NCBI GenBank assembly: GCA_029783825.1
Contig: JAREIK010002415.1
Coordinates: 560,501 to 624,500, forward strand
DNA: 64,000 bases
Direction of reading: 5' to 3'
Origin: Sapria himalayana
Lineage: Eukaryota; Streptophyta; Magnoliopsida; Malpighiales; Rafflesiaceae
How positions within the stretch are numbered: position 1 is the first letter of the stretch; the number at the start of each line of letters is the position of its first letter. The translations under genes were made by a program, and so were the position numbers. The notes under the pieces are model-generated. The model did no database searches, was not told the DNA's origin, and saw only the letters and a list, made by a program, of their open reading frames with translations. Positions 39,201 to 54,200 of the stretch are shown piece by piece.

Positions 39201-42200
39201 GGTGTTATAACTATTAAGATAAAAATAAAATATTTTAAATAATAATCATATAATTCATCTAGTTATTATTTAGCTACATGTATAAATTCTAGAGTTAAGA
39301 TTAAAGAAATAAAAAATAGTATAAGATACATATCACCTTATATGAACCAACTACATGAACTAGATAATAGAAATTATAAATAATTAAATAATATATTATA
39401 ATTTTAACTTGTCTCCAGGTATAAAGATCGATTATATATTTGAAAATGATTAATTTTTTTACAATTAACTTGCCACAAATGATAGAGAAATCTATCAAAT
39501 AAGAATGAATCATTGAAATACTTAAAAAATAATTATTTCATCTTATTTCAAAACCATGCTTAGACTGTGTTGGTGCCAATATGGGGCTTGGCCCATGTCA
39601 TGTCGCAATCGCATCATTCCTAGCATGAAAACCATGAAATATGGCATGAACCCATTGCCCTTGCAACATTTAAATTTTGTAAGTATTGTACAATGAATGC
39701 CTACAACCAATAAAATAGTGGTTTGTCATTGTCTTGTCTACAAGACATAGAAGATTTTTATATATATATATAAAATAAATAAAAATAAATCATTGGATCT
39801 CATAAGAAAAAATCTAATGGCTATAAATTATAAAAATCAGTACACTGCATTGTTTTTTAACAAAAATTTTTTTTTATATATTTTTAAATTATTATTTTTT
39901 TCAATTTGACAAATTAATTTTGATTGACAATGTGATAAAAATGAGTGTTTGAGAAATTATTTTCTGCTAGACTATTAACATAAAATAAAGATACACAAAA
40001 TGTATTTATTTTTTGTTTTATTTTTTTAAATTAATGTATTTTTGAAATTTTAATAAAATTAAATAACATTATAAAAAAATTTATCTCCTACTCAAGAATC
40101 TCGAAAGACTAAAACTAAATAAAAAATAAAAAATAATAATAAATAATAAATATTATAAAAATAAAATATACATAGACATGAATAATAATAATCTAACTGA
40201 AAGATTCAAAATTAGACTATCCTAAGGCATCAGCACATATGCATGTGCCTAAAAAATATAAAAATAAATGAATATCAATAGTATAGAGTATAGAAATACT
40301 TTTAGATAATTAAAAATAAAAATTCTAATGATAGTAAAGTAAATTTGATTCAATATATATTATAAAATATATAAATATATATAAGTATTGATAATACTGA
40401 ATACCTTAAGAGATAAGTCAAATAATACTCCAAAAAATATGATGCGTTGGATTTCAGACAGACAACTTAGTAGAGGAGTATTTTAAATTGAATCAATTTT
40501 AAGTTCAATAACTCTCTTCATTTATCGTCATGAGTATGTAAGAAAAGGCAAATCAAAATTCATTGATAACATAAATCTTTCGATTAAATTTTTGAAAAAT
40601 ACTTGACTAATTCATCTTGTAAACAAATATATTCAACTCATTTATCATAAGTAAAGATGTGAAACAAGTCGGGTGGCCCAAGCCCAGCTCGAGGCCTGGC
40701 CATGTTCAGCCATGCTTGGCCCGGCATGGCATAGTTTGGCACGACCCAGCATGACTCGGGTATGAGCCAAATTGGTGAGCATGCACTTCTCAAGTCGTGT
40801 CATGCCTAGCACGGGACGGTTATTGTACTGAGTCATGCCGAGCATGGCACGGTGGCCTCGATTGGGACACCAAAAAATAGGTCGAACCAGCTTGGCGTGG
40901 CCCATTTGACACCTCTAATCATAGGATCCTTAAGTCGATTAATAAATATGACATAAAAAAATTTATAAAACAAAAAAAATAATTATTAATTAACCAACTT
41001 ATAATTCAAAGATAAGTAATCTCTATGATGTCTAACATTTAGACTAGATATGACATCAATGCATTCACATGACCAGTTATTTTATTGATTCAAAGTAAAA
41101 ACTAAATAAAAAAATATTTAGATTTCATGAAATCATTCAACCTCATGATCAACCTATCATTTTTGTGCCTATCAAGAATCTTTATGAAATATTAGATTCA
41201 AAATAAAATTTTTAGTATAATAATCAATAAAATTTCAAATAACAATGTAATGATTAATATGTTCATAAAAAAAAATTAAAAATAAACCATTAGGCGAGAT
41301 GCATCATATTAAATATATGTATCACATAACTAAATTAATAATATAAATAATAATAAAATAGTTCACCAATATTAAATCATATAAGAAATATATTGAAATA
41401 TCTTAAGATATCTTGCATACTACAAAAATTTAACACTCTGTAAATTAACAAGCCTAAAAGGAAAAAAAATCAAATAAATATTAAATATTATTGAATGATA
41501 TTGAATTCATATATTTTCTAATAATACGTAATATCCAACTAAATTAATATAAAAAGAGATTAATATCAATCAAGCTAGGATATAAAATTTAATTATAAAA
41601 TTCTATAAGAACTGTTATAATATTACTAACATGTGTTCATGTATACACTCACACCATATAGATTACAATTAGGTATATATATAATATTAATAATCTATTT
41701 AGAAAATATAAATTCCTAGAATTTAGTGTCAAGAATTTCAAATAGGAAGAAATTATTTCAAATATTAATACTCCATTATTTTTTTTGGTTGTCTATATGA
41801 ATCATCATGTCAGGCTGAAAGAGGTGAAAAACACTATAAAATAAATATCTATTTGTATAAATCAACCACAAAAATCTAATGAGTGAATTTACGAATAATT
41901 ATATAATTTATTTAATTATTATTATAATAAGTATAATGATTTTACTAGCCGCTAAGTGCATATATTAACAATGTATTAAGAGATTATGACTATTAATTCA
42001 ATTAATTAAAGAACAATGATAGAAAAATCCATCAAATATGAATAAACTATCAAGATACTTAAATATTTATTGTTATTTCATCATATCTCATAATGACATC
42101 AAAATTTTAATATATTAAATTAATAAAAAACATATGAATATATTTTTCCTGTGCTATCAAAAATAACATATAATTTACTGACTCTTCCGATATATAATTT

Positions 42201-45200
42201 AATATCAAAACTACTAAATATATGTTTGTAAATATGATTTTAGATGAAATAAATATGTTATAACTAGATATCATTGAAGCAAATATCTACTTAAAAGGCT
42301 GAGAGAATTCAATAAGTTTTTAAGATAAAATAAGAGAGTTGAATGTATATGATGATGCAGACACATGAAAATAAGAATGTTGATAACAAGATTAGAGCTT
42401 TGACAATCCGAATGATACAGACTAATTTCATTATTCAAATTTTTGATTATTTATAATTTCAAACATTTATATATTATAATATATTTTTTTAATGATATTA
42501 TAGTTTACATTTAATTTTTAAATAAATTTTTTTATTTATATTATTAATCATAATTATAATATAATTATTAATAACTTATTAAATTAAAATTAAAAAATTA
42601 AAATTCAAAAGCTGAGACTTGGCAGTTGGCTAGTGGCAACAGGCCTGCTGTCATGGGTATGGCCCATGTCAATGTGCCCAAGCCCAACAGCTTAAGGGGC
42701 CAGGTTGCATTACAGATGAAAACTATTGATGTGCAGAGTGCACCCTGAGCAGGTGAGGCAGGACTACATGTAGGAGCAGAACTAGGAACAGCCAATAATG
42801 CATGGGCCTAATCGTGCTTGTTATAGCTGATATTAGCCTGACCCAGCCAATAGGGCAATCAGGATTTGTCGAACCTGCCTCACTTGATCTCATGCCAGCA
42901 CGACACAATCCAGATTGAGAAATCATGTCGTGTCTGGCACGACACGATAGCATTACTAGGCAACCATAATTTGTATTGTGTCGGTCCAGCATAGCTCAAT
43001 TGACACCTCTAATATTATGTTGGTAAAAATTATATGAATTATTTTTTTTCGTTGATCTTGAATGATAAGTGATATAATGACTCATATGATATCTAGTACA
43101 ACATCAAACTATGTTTTCTAACTATAAAAATGTTTCATATAGGAAACACACATTACAACCATATATTATTGAAATTTTGTCTTAAAAAATTAGGATGATG
43201 CACAGATAAGTCTTCAAAAAAAATCAAAATGTTACAAGCAAATAATGACATATGAAAATGATGATATTCATATTTGAAGTTGTGAAGATCCAAATTATAC
43301 ATTAAGATATTATGTTATATTTATTAGTTTATATTACTAGTAATACATTGCATGCATTTCATTTTAATATATTTTTTTATATTTTTTTGTGCATTTATAT
43401 TTTAATTCAGATTTAAGCATTTTTTTTATTTATTTCTTTACTTTGATATTTGTATAAATTAAATTTGTAATTTAAATTTTAAAAATAATTTAATTTTTTA
43501 AAATTCATAGTGTGTGTGTGTGTGTGTTTACTTATCTGGACTGAATAAGGTTGAGGGCTCTACCCCTAACCCAAGGCAGGTTGCAAGCTAGGCTGATAGA
43601 AGTGTCTAATAGGCTGGGCAACCCAAACATAGAGTGAGACATGGTCGACGAAATCCAAGCTGCATTATGTCTTGACACGGCCAAAACAATGCTTGGAATA
43701 ATGCATGAATCATCCATGGCACAGATTGAGCCCAATTGGACCATGGTTTATGGCTCATGTGCCACAAAAGATGCAGCACCACATGGCTCTACATGGCCCC
43801 ACATGCTAGCCCATGTGGGCTAGTTTCATCTCAACTTATCAAACCAAGAGGTGTCAACTAAGTTGGGCAGCTCAATCATGACATGCAGTATGGTTCAATA
43901 GTGTCTAGCACAGCATAGCACTATTCAGTCGTGGCTAGTATGGCACATCACAGTTCAAAACTGTTCCTTGATGTGTCGTGGGTCGGCATAATGCATGGCT
44001 CAAGCAATGTCGGGCCAAACTTTTAGCATGGAAGTTGGAGCACGCCATGACCAGCATAATTGCCCATTTAAGCTGGTTTTGGTTCGGCTAGCTCACATAA
44101 TGTTCCAGGCTAGCTTGGAATAAACCTAGGTTAGTTTGGAATGAGATGGGTTAGCCTGGTTAGGCCTGACCAAGATTGACACGACTCAACATGACTCGGC
44201 CAAAATGATTGCAAATGAGTCATACTGCACTGCCCATTTTCAGAGTTGTGTCGGCATGGCACAACTCATGCTAGAAACCATGTCGTGTCAGACACAGCAC
44301 GATGACGAGATGAGCTTAAAAAAATAAACCATGCTAGCACAGAATAGCTCATTTGACACTTTTAGCTACACCAAGCGAGCTTAGCTTGTCCCAAGGTAGC
44401 TTGGCTTGTCCCAAACTAGCTAGGTTCTGGTTGTGCCTAATGCATGGGAATGCCAGGTATGACCCAACTCGGCTATTGATAAAAAATATGTTATGCTTAA
44501 CAAGATATGATAGCAAGACTAAGCTTCAAAAAAAAAATTAAATCATGTCAACTCGGCACAACACATTTGACACCTCTAGTCCTGACAAGGTAGATAGAGA
44601 TCCAATAAAGAGATATCTTATACAGCATGACTTGAGGAAAAATAAATACAAGTATAGTAAAAAAAAAGGGGTAAGATCATCAATATAGTGTACACATTAT
44701 ATGAAAAGAACTATAGATTATAATTTTACAGAACTAAAAGTACTAAAAATTTTAAGAAAAATAAGTCAATCAATGGACTCATTCAAAAATCTTTAGAGGT
44801 AGATTGTATATAATCTTCTCGACTCACATGAGCCCTTCTAGGCAAATGTTTATTATTGATCAACTATGAATTTACTCACAACTTTGATATTCTTCATTGG
44901 ATAAACTAAAGATTTTAAATGAAACATAAAAGAAGTGATGATTATTAATTTTGAACATATCAATTAAGATAGCATATTAGAGCTTCCTTCCTGATATGTT
45001 AAGAGAATACTATAAAAGATTTATTTCATCTACTACACATATACTTGGGGACCTTGTAGGATGATTACTAATTATGGCTTATGACATTTTTACTTTTATT
45101 AATTATTGTACTCAATTTACATGATTATCAGTATTTTAATGACATCAATTTTTTCCTAATTATATAAAATTTTATGAAAAAATAAATATTCAACTTTATA

Positions 45201-48200
45201 AAAGTAAGACTAAATATTTTTGGAGAGAATTTATATAAATTACTAGCTTCCTAATTAATCGAAGCACATTTTTATTCACTCATGGCTTGTATACCTAAGA
45301 GAGACTTTTTTATGAGCCATCAAAAATTTTTAAATATATTTATTTTATCCAAGACCTCTCTTCGAGCAAGTAAAAAATAGCAACATATATCATTAAGTAC
45401 ATTTTCATTGGGTAATACTCAGAATAGATATAATTACTATTCAACAAAGATTGTGATTACCATGAGTGTTATTCCTCATTAACAAGTAATAGCCGATCAT
45501 GCTTATATGAATACACCTGATACGAGTACTATGATTAGTTTAAAGTAATATAGTGACACCTCTCATAAGACAATGCAAATAGGAGAGAAGTCTAGTATTA
45601 GTGTCTCACGAAACATGAGATATAAATTTCCCCAAAAGGAGATAAAAGTTGAGACACTTAATGATCTTAATTTGAATGTATAGATTATACAAATATGTCC
45701 ACAAATTGTTTCAGATGAATCTTATATCATATCAATTCTTCTAACTTGAAGCATGTGCTGACATTCCTGCACAAGATAGAATAGCTAAAAAAAATCAACA
45801 TCTAATTGAGACGGCTAGGACACTCCTACAACATAGAAGTGTGTCAAAATGTTTTTGGGAGAAATATTATTGATCACTAACTTCTTAATCAACCGAATTA
45901 TATTTTTTATTCTCTATGGACGAATCTCATACAAGCGTATATACTTATGAGAGATTCATTCACCATTCATCATAAATTTTTAGGTTTATTTATTTTGTTC
46001 GTTACCTCTCTCTAAACAAGAAAAAAATAGCAACACGTGATATCAAATCCACCTTCATCAAGTAATCTAGTACTCTGAAATTGGAATGAATATAGATATT
46101 ATTCACTAGAGAGTATACAAATTATTAGACAATGAGTCATATTAGAATAATTGATAATAATCACATTTAATCATACATATAATATCATCCCAAAACTAAT
46201 AAGTAAGCTAGTAGTGAATGTAGAAAAATACGATGAATATGATGAATCATTAATAATCTTATTCTCATATACAAAACATGTTGTATATGATGAATATGAG
46301 ATTCAAGAGAAAGATCAATCGACTCAAAATTATGCTTGTAATAAGAGTTTTACATGGATATCTAAAACGAGCTAGGCAGCTCAAGCATGACCCACGACAT
46401 GTCATGATTCAATTGTGTCTGGCCCAGCATGACACGATTCAGTTCATGCCTGGTCCTGGTCCATGTCACCTCATGGGATGGCCCGTGTCATGCTAGGCCG
46501 ATGCGAATCATGCCTCATGTCAGGCTAGATACAACCTACATGCTTGGCCTGGTGACACTGTCCACCGACCTAAGGATCTAGGACCGACTACGATTGGGTC
46601 ACGAGTCATGAGTCAAGTTCCATCGAGTGACCGCCCAATGAGACAGGTTTTTAAAAAAAAAATCAGGCCAAGTAAGCCATATATTACTTAGGTGGCCAAT
46701 TGTAATTAGCCGACCACTTAAGCCATCCACCCATTATATTTTCATAAAATGAGCTTTCGACAAGGATAGTAACAGGTCATGCATGTCAATGTCCATGTAT
46801 GCCCATCCACTATAATAAAAATAAATAAATTATAACATCTAGAAATACAGTAAAAAAAATTAATAAAAATAATTTTTTTATTAATCATGTCCAGAATCTG
46901 ATGGCTATCGTGATTCTAGACATTTTAAAATATAAAAAAATTAATAAAAAAATAATTTTTAAATAAATTTGAATTTTTTTTCTTTATAAATAGAGAAAAA
47001 AAAATGTAGATATGCATTCTTAATTTTTTCTCCTCTCTCTAACTTTTTTAGTTTATTTTTTCTTCTTACTTTCTGTATAGTCTCTTTAGTATTACGTTTT
47101 GTAATATAAATATTAGATATACATATACTATATTATTTTTTTATTTCAATTTAAGTTCAATACTTGCACATATGAGATAGATAGTTCATAATAGTGTGAG
47201 TGTGCTTGTCAACATATTCAATACTGCAACTTGCTTGCCTAGACTCTAAAGGTTAGAATTTACAAAGAGAATTGTGGTACGATACTAGTTTTTAAATTTT
47301 TTTTTCTTTTAATTTTATATTTTTTTTAAATAATATAAATAATTAAAAAAATATCACATAATAAATTTAATAAAAATGAGTATCAAATTGACGTAGAGGT
47401 AGATTACAATGATAATCCTACCAAAAAATCCCAGGTGAAAATTATGTTTTCTCCAACAACCTCAGCTCAAACCCTAATGTCACCTAAAAAATAAAATATT
47501 TAGGCAAACATCAATAGTATGAACACATTTTAAAATAATAAAAACAAAAAACTCTAGAGATATCGATGAAAAATTAACACAATATATATATTATACAAAG
47601 ATAAATTCAGGTAGAAATGCATATAAAACTGAATACCTAAAAATATATGCTGACTGATATACCAAAAAATATGATACATTAGATCCAAACCCAACATATT
47701 ATCTTATCAACTAGTTATATTCTTCTATCATTTCTTATCATGTCTTTTTAGATCTTGCAGCCTGCAAAAAAATTACAAACTCTCTCAAAATTCTTGGAAA
47801 CATTTATTTTATCTAGGATATATCCACAACATTTGACAAGATGATATTGTAAGCAATAAAATATATTTTTCTTTGTTACTCTAATATCCAAAAATAATAC
47901 AAATAATATTCATCTGAAACTGATAAAATATTAGCGTTTATTGATATTATGTTTCTTGAATGTTCCAGAAGATATATTTGAACATATTGTTCCTTTATAG
48001 TTTCACTTGAGCCTCCAGTTAGAACAGAAAGTCACTATTTGCTACATTTCAACTTGTTAGTTCATGTTATGATGTAATTCTTATGAAATCATTACATGTA
48101 CCAAATATAGAATGGATCAACTTTGATAAAGTAGGGTTCCCCAAGAAAGAATTATTCAACTAAAACTGAAAGAGTATTATTGAGTATTGATATTATTTAT

Positions 48201-51200
48201 CTTGAATAACTCATATTTTAATGAGCCTAGAAAGAGTAAAGGTCCAAAAGATATATTTGAACATACTACTTTTATTTACTCCTTTATAGTTTTATTTAAG
48301 CCTCCAATTAGGAAAGAATTATCATTAAGCTATATATAAACTTTTGATACATTAACATTAAATTTTGATACATTAACATTAAAGCTATATATATACTCCT
48401 TTATAGTTTTATTTACTCCTTTATAGTTTTTTTTAGATTTAAATTTTTGATACATTAACATTAGGAAAACTATCTAGAGAGAGAAAGATAATTTTTCTAG
48501 AGAGAGAACATTCATCTTCTTGCAAATTCAAGCTCGTTTCAGCCTTATAATGGAGTATAATGATATATTGTTCAAGAAGAAATCATTTGCCTCTGTTCTC
48601 AAAGATCCCGCACCTGATTTACCCAAGCTTGGGAGGAAGAATGAACTTTTGGCGGTAATATTTTCTAAGGCAGATTTTGAGAGAATGGAGGAGCCATTCA
48701 AACTCACTCTCGTGGGGAAGTTTTCGCATGGCAGGCCTCGCTTTGACGAAATTCGTGGGTTTCTTAACTCAATCAAGCTTAACGATAATGTCAAGACAGG
48801 CGACTACGACTCTGAGCACGTATTTCTTCAATTCATGGTGGAAGAAGATTATAACAGAATGTGACTGCACGGATTATGGTACGTTTCTGGATATCCTATG
48901 CACCTTCTGAAATGGACAATGCAATTCTCCCCCATGGAGGAATCCCCGATAGCCCCGGTATGGCATTCCCTTCCTAATTTACCATTACCTTTTTTTAATA
49001 AAGCTTCTCTATACTCTATTGCTATGTGTGTCGGGAAGCCGATGTTTATGGATGAGGCTACTGCCTCGATGACAAGAACGCATGTTGCAAGGATTTGCAT
49101 TGAGAGGAATCTCGAATTCCAGCACCCACAGAAGGTTTGGGTAGGCACTGAAGATGGGGTTGGGTTTTGGCAAAACATTGTTCCAGAGCAAGCCCCAAGT
49201 TACTGTAAACTGTGCAGAAGGCTTGGGCATGATCTGGATGAATGTAAGATGAGCAGGGATAGTTTGGAGGAGGGGAAGGGGAAAGATGGGGGTAGGGCAG
49301 AGATATGGGTAAGGAATAATAGCTTCTTGAAAAAATAGAAGAACAAGTCTAGCAGGATTACTGAGGAGGTTGAACAGGAGATAAGGGATGGGAGAATGGA
49401 GAAAGAAGTCCCATTATATAAGGGTTCCACAAGGCATGAAGCAGAGTCTATAAGAGGAGAAAATTCTATTTCTGATAAGAACTTGGAAGGTACACTAAAG
49501 GAGAAGGTTATGGATAGGTTTTCAAGTGAGGAGATTAGAGAAAAGGGTGAGTTAGAGTCCAGAACAAGTGGAAGAACAGAAATTAGGCTGGTATTTTCTG
49601 AAGGAGAAAAAGAAAAATTAAAAAGAAATCTGCCTAGGAGAAGAAAAGCTGGTAGAAGAATCAAGCAAAAATCTCCAATAACTGACAGTGACACAGATTT
49701 CAGCTGGATAGATCAAGATGTTTTAGATTTCTCCGAAACAGAGCATGATTATAAAAGTTGTGAACTCTTCCCTCATTCAAGTAGGGATGATAGCATGTAT
49801 AGGCACAGGCTAAATGAGGATGTTACTTTAGCAACAAATAAATGGTATTCGTTCACAAGGGAGGAAGCAATGGAAGAAGTAAGAATACTGGCACTCCAAT
49901 TGGGCAGAATTGGTATCAATAAGGCTCAGGTAAGCAGCTCGAGTTCTGTAAAATCTTCTAAAAATAAATAAATATATTTAAACATGAAATATGAGTCTAA
50001 ATGCACAACCAGAGCGCAAGCGAGATCTACTAATAATAGATAGTTACATTTATTGGAATATCCGAGGGGTGGTAAATAAGTCCTCTTTAAACAGGATTAA
50101 GAAACTAATTAAAATTCATAAAGCAAAAATTGTGGTCCTTTCAGAACCTATGATAGATATTAAAAAACTAGATAATTATAAAATTAAAATGGGGTTCAGT
50201 AATACTACGGCTAATATTTATGGGAAATTTTGGGTTTTGTGGAATGGAAGCTTAAGTATGGTAGTTCTTAAGTCTACAGAACAACTATTGCATTTTAAAA
50301 TAGGTAATTCAGAAACACTTTTTACTGCCGTATATGCTAAAAATACTAAGGAAGGAAGAAAAACATTATGGCAGGAAATGACCGAGATAGCTCGGGTAGA
50401 TCTCCCATGGATCATCGAAGGAGACTTTAACGTTATCAGATATCCGAGGGAGAAGCTAGGAGGAAGAAGACCAGATCCAGAGGCTATGGCCCATTTTAAT
50501 GATGCTATTGCAAATACGAATCTCATGGAAGCAGATTTCCTGTGATCAAAGTATACCTGGTGTAATAACTGGAAGAAGCGGGAAGTAATCTGGGCTAGAT
50601 TAGACAGAGTATTATATAATGCAAAATGGCTAACCGTTCATGGAGGCATGTCTCTAAAAATTTTGAGTAGAACATGCTCGGCTCATAGCCCACTGCTATT
50701 ATTCCTTCGTAATTGGCAAAAAGGGATGAAAAGCTTTACTTTTCAAAATATGTGGAGTCTTCACCCGGACTTCGAGAGGACAGTAGAATCATCATGGTCA
50801 GAACCCGCATCAGGCAACCCTCTGCAGGTGCTAGCTACGAAGCTACACAGATTAAGATTCAAGTTGGTCAAATGGAACAAAGATACTTTTGATAATATTA
50901 ATAAAAATATTATCAAAGCAGAAGAGGAGGTATTAGCTAAAGAAAAAGAATTCGAAATTAATCAAAATGATATATGTAGGCAAGAGCTTAGCAAAGCGGA
51001 AGCAACTTTAAGACTTAGACTACACATGGAGGAGGTTTTTTGGAAACAAATATCAAAAATCAAATGACTAAAAGAAGGTGACAAGAATACAAAATTTTTC
51101 CATTGTATGACTAAAATTAAATCTCAAAATAAGCTAATAACATGCATTAAAAATCCTAAAGGGCGTTGGATAGAAGAAGATGGGGAAATTAAAAGCACCT

Positions 51201-54200
51201 TAGATGAATATTTTAAAAATTACTTGTCCAAAAAAACTAAGCTAAAAGGCCAATTACTAATGCAAGCATTAAAATGTCAGATTACACCAAAAGATAATAT
51301 TAGACTAGAGAAATTTCCTGAAGAGGAAGAAGTCAAAAAAGTAGTTTTTAGCTTGAACAAAGATAACGCAGCAGGTCCTGATGGATGGAATAGTGCTTTC
51401 TTTCAGTACGCCTGGAATATCATTAAGAAGGATCAACATCTCGCGATCTCGTTTATTTTTGCAGGTGCAGAAATTACCAAGTCATAGTCTCGTTCCTATA
51501 TTATCTTATTACCTAAGTCTAAAAATCCACAACAATGTGACGATTTTAGACCAATTAGCTTGTGCAATGCGGTATATAAAATCCTAGCAAAACTCCTACA
51601 GAATAGGCTAAGTAATATATTTCCAGATATTATCTCTCCTGAGCAATCAGGTTTTGTTAAAAACAGAATAATGATGAAAAATATAAGTTTAGCCTCTGAG
51701 ATGCTAAGGAATATTGGTCTTAAATCTAGAGGGCACAATGTGGCGATTAAACTAGATCTCTCAAAAGCCTTTGACAGGGTGGAATGACCACTCATATGTT
51801 ATGTTATGAGAAAAATGGACTTCTCTGAATTTTGGATTGATTTACTGTTTAGATGTATCTCAAGTGTGTGGGTAAGAATTATAATTAATGGACATAAATG
51901 AGTTGAGTTTAAACCAGAAAGAGGATCAAGGCAAGGTGATCCTTTGTCCCCTTATCTTTTTAATATCTATCTGGAACTTCTCCTTTTAAATCTTAAATTG
52001 AGAATGCAAGAAGGAAATATCTTGACATATAGGCATCCAAGAGGGACACCATTAGTAAGTTGCTTGGCATACGCGGATGACGTTATTATCTTTACTAATG
52101 CTAGCAAGAAGTCTTTATTGAACCTTATGGAATTAATGCAGTCACTGAAGGAGAAGACGGGACAATGCATGAATAAAAAGAAATATCAATTTATCATGTC
52201 CTCTAAAGCTTCAGTAAAAACGGTTTAAAGAGTTAAAGAGATCACAGGATTCACTTAAAGTAAAGGTGCATTGATGTATCTGGGCTGTCCAATATACGAA
52301 GGTATATTAAAAGAAGAGTATCATAGTTTTCTTCTAGAAAAAATGAAAGGTTAAATTGCGGGATGGAATGAGGATCTACTTAGTTTTGGTGGTAGAGCTA
52401 CTCTCATCTCCCATGTTCTTCAAGGATCATTGTCACACATTTTATCTATCATCTAGCCGCCTAAAATAATGCTTAAAAAATTGGAGAAAGAAATGGCGAA
52501 TTTCTTATGGAGTAAGCGGAAAGGCAAAGCTAAGTTACATTGGATAAAATGGGACACACTATGTCACCCAAAGGAAGAGGCGGACCTGGGGTTTACCAGT
52601 TTTGATGTGGCCTCTAAAGCATGGGTCTGTAAAGGCTGGTAAAAACTAAAAGAAAATGAGAGTCTTTGGGCAAGATTTATGAGGACTAAATATAATTGGG
52701 GAGAGGAGGATAACAAGAAAAAGCCGTCAAGAACATGGAAAATATTATTGAATCAAAAAGATTTTGTCGAATCTCACTCAAAATTAAATAAGAGCAAGTG
52801 GAAGTGGACTCTCAACCCACAAGGAACATTCACTTTAAAATCGGTTAAAGAACAACTTAGAGCTAAAAGAAAGAAGTCTCAGATGTTCAAATGGATCTGG
52901 GATAATGATTCTCCACAAAAAATGAAAATTTTATTGTGGAGATCTCTCCTAGATATTACCCCGGTTGATAATAACGTGCAAAGAAAATGTATTAAAATTG
53001 CTTCTAGGTGTGAGTGCTGCTTCTCAAATATTGAGAGTATAGATCATTTGTTCTCAACTGATAAGATAGCTAAGGAAGTCTGGAGCCAAATTAATATTAT
53101 TCACATAAGTCAAGGTAAGAAGCTAAAAGATAAATTATTGAGTTGGCAGGAAATAAATATTGGAAATAAAGCTCAGATCTGGCTTAAGAAAAACATCTCA
53201 TTGGTAGTTATTTGGTGTATCTGGAAGGCTAGAAATAGGAGTAAATTTGATAATGTGAGAATAAATTCACTTGACATCATAAAAGATATTAAAAGAGAGC
53301 TTATTTGCATTTCAGATACGATCCCTATCAAAACCAGGATGGATAAGACAGCAATGGATTTGATAAATCAATGGGGCTTATCATACGAAAAAGAAAGAGA
53401 ACGAAGAATAAAATGCATTAAGTGAGAGAAACCACCTAAAGGTAAAATGACTCTTAATACAGACGGATGTTTTAACAGAGATATGGGAGTTGCAGGGGGT
53501 GGAGGCGTAATAAGGGATTCGCTTGGAAGGGTAGTTAAAGCATTTTCGATGATGTTTAAAGTTAACTCAGCATTATATTCAGAGATTAAAGCTCTCCATA
53601 AAGGTTTACAAATCTGTAGCGAGCTTAATCTTATAGATTTCCAAATTCAGGTAGATTCTAAGTTGCTAGTTGATCTTGTTTATAAAGATTTTAAGTTCTG
53701 GCAATATGAAGCATACATAGATTGCATTAAAAAACTCATGGAAGAAAGAAATGCGAGCATTAAGCATATTTGCAGAGAGACGAATTCTCTAGCGGATAGG
53801 TTGGCCAAAGAAGGGGAATCTATAGGAGATGTGATCTTTGGTCCAAGTGAATTCCCAGATAAATTTAAAGATCTAGCAAAACTCAATGAACTCGAATTCC
53901 CGTATATCAGAATTGGTAAAAAATAGTTTTTATAATGGACATATGGAAAATTGACTTATGATCTTTTTTTACTTTCTTTTAGTAGGCTAGACGGGATTGG
54001 GAGTAAGCTTGCTTTCTTTGCAGCCTTTATGTTTCCTTTTCTCAGCATATCTTCCCCTATGCGTGCCTAGATACTTTTTTACAGGTTTATCCTGCAGGAG
54101 GTTGGTGAAGTCGTGATCAATAGGCTTATATAATACATAATTATATGTGTTTGGTTAAGATTATGTTTGACAGGGTACTTCCCAGGAGATTGATCAGGTA

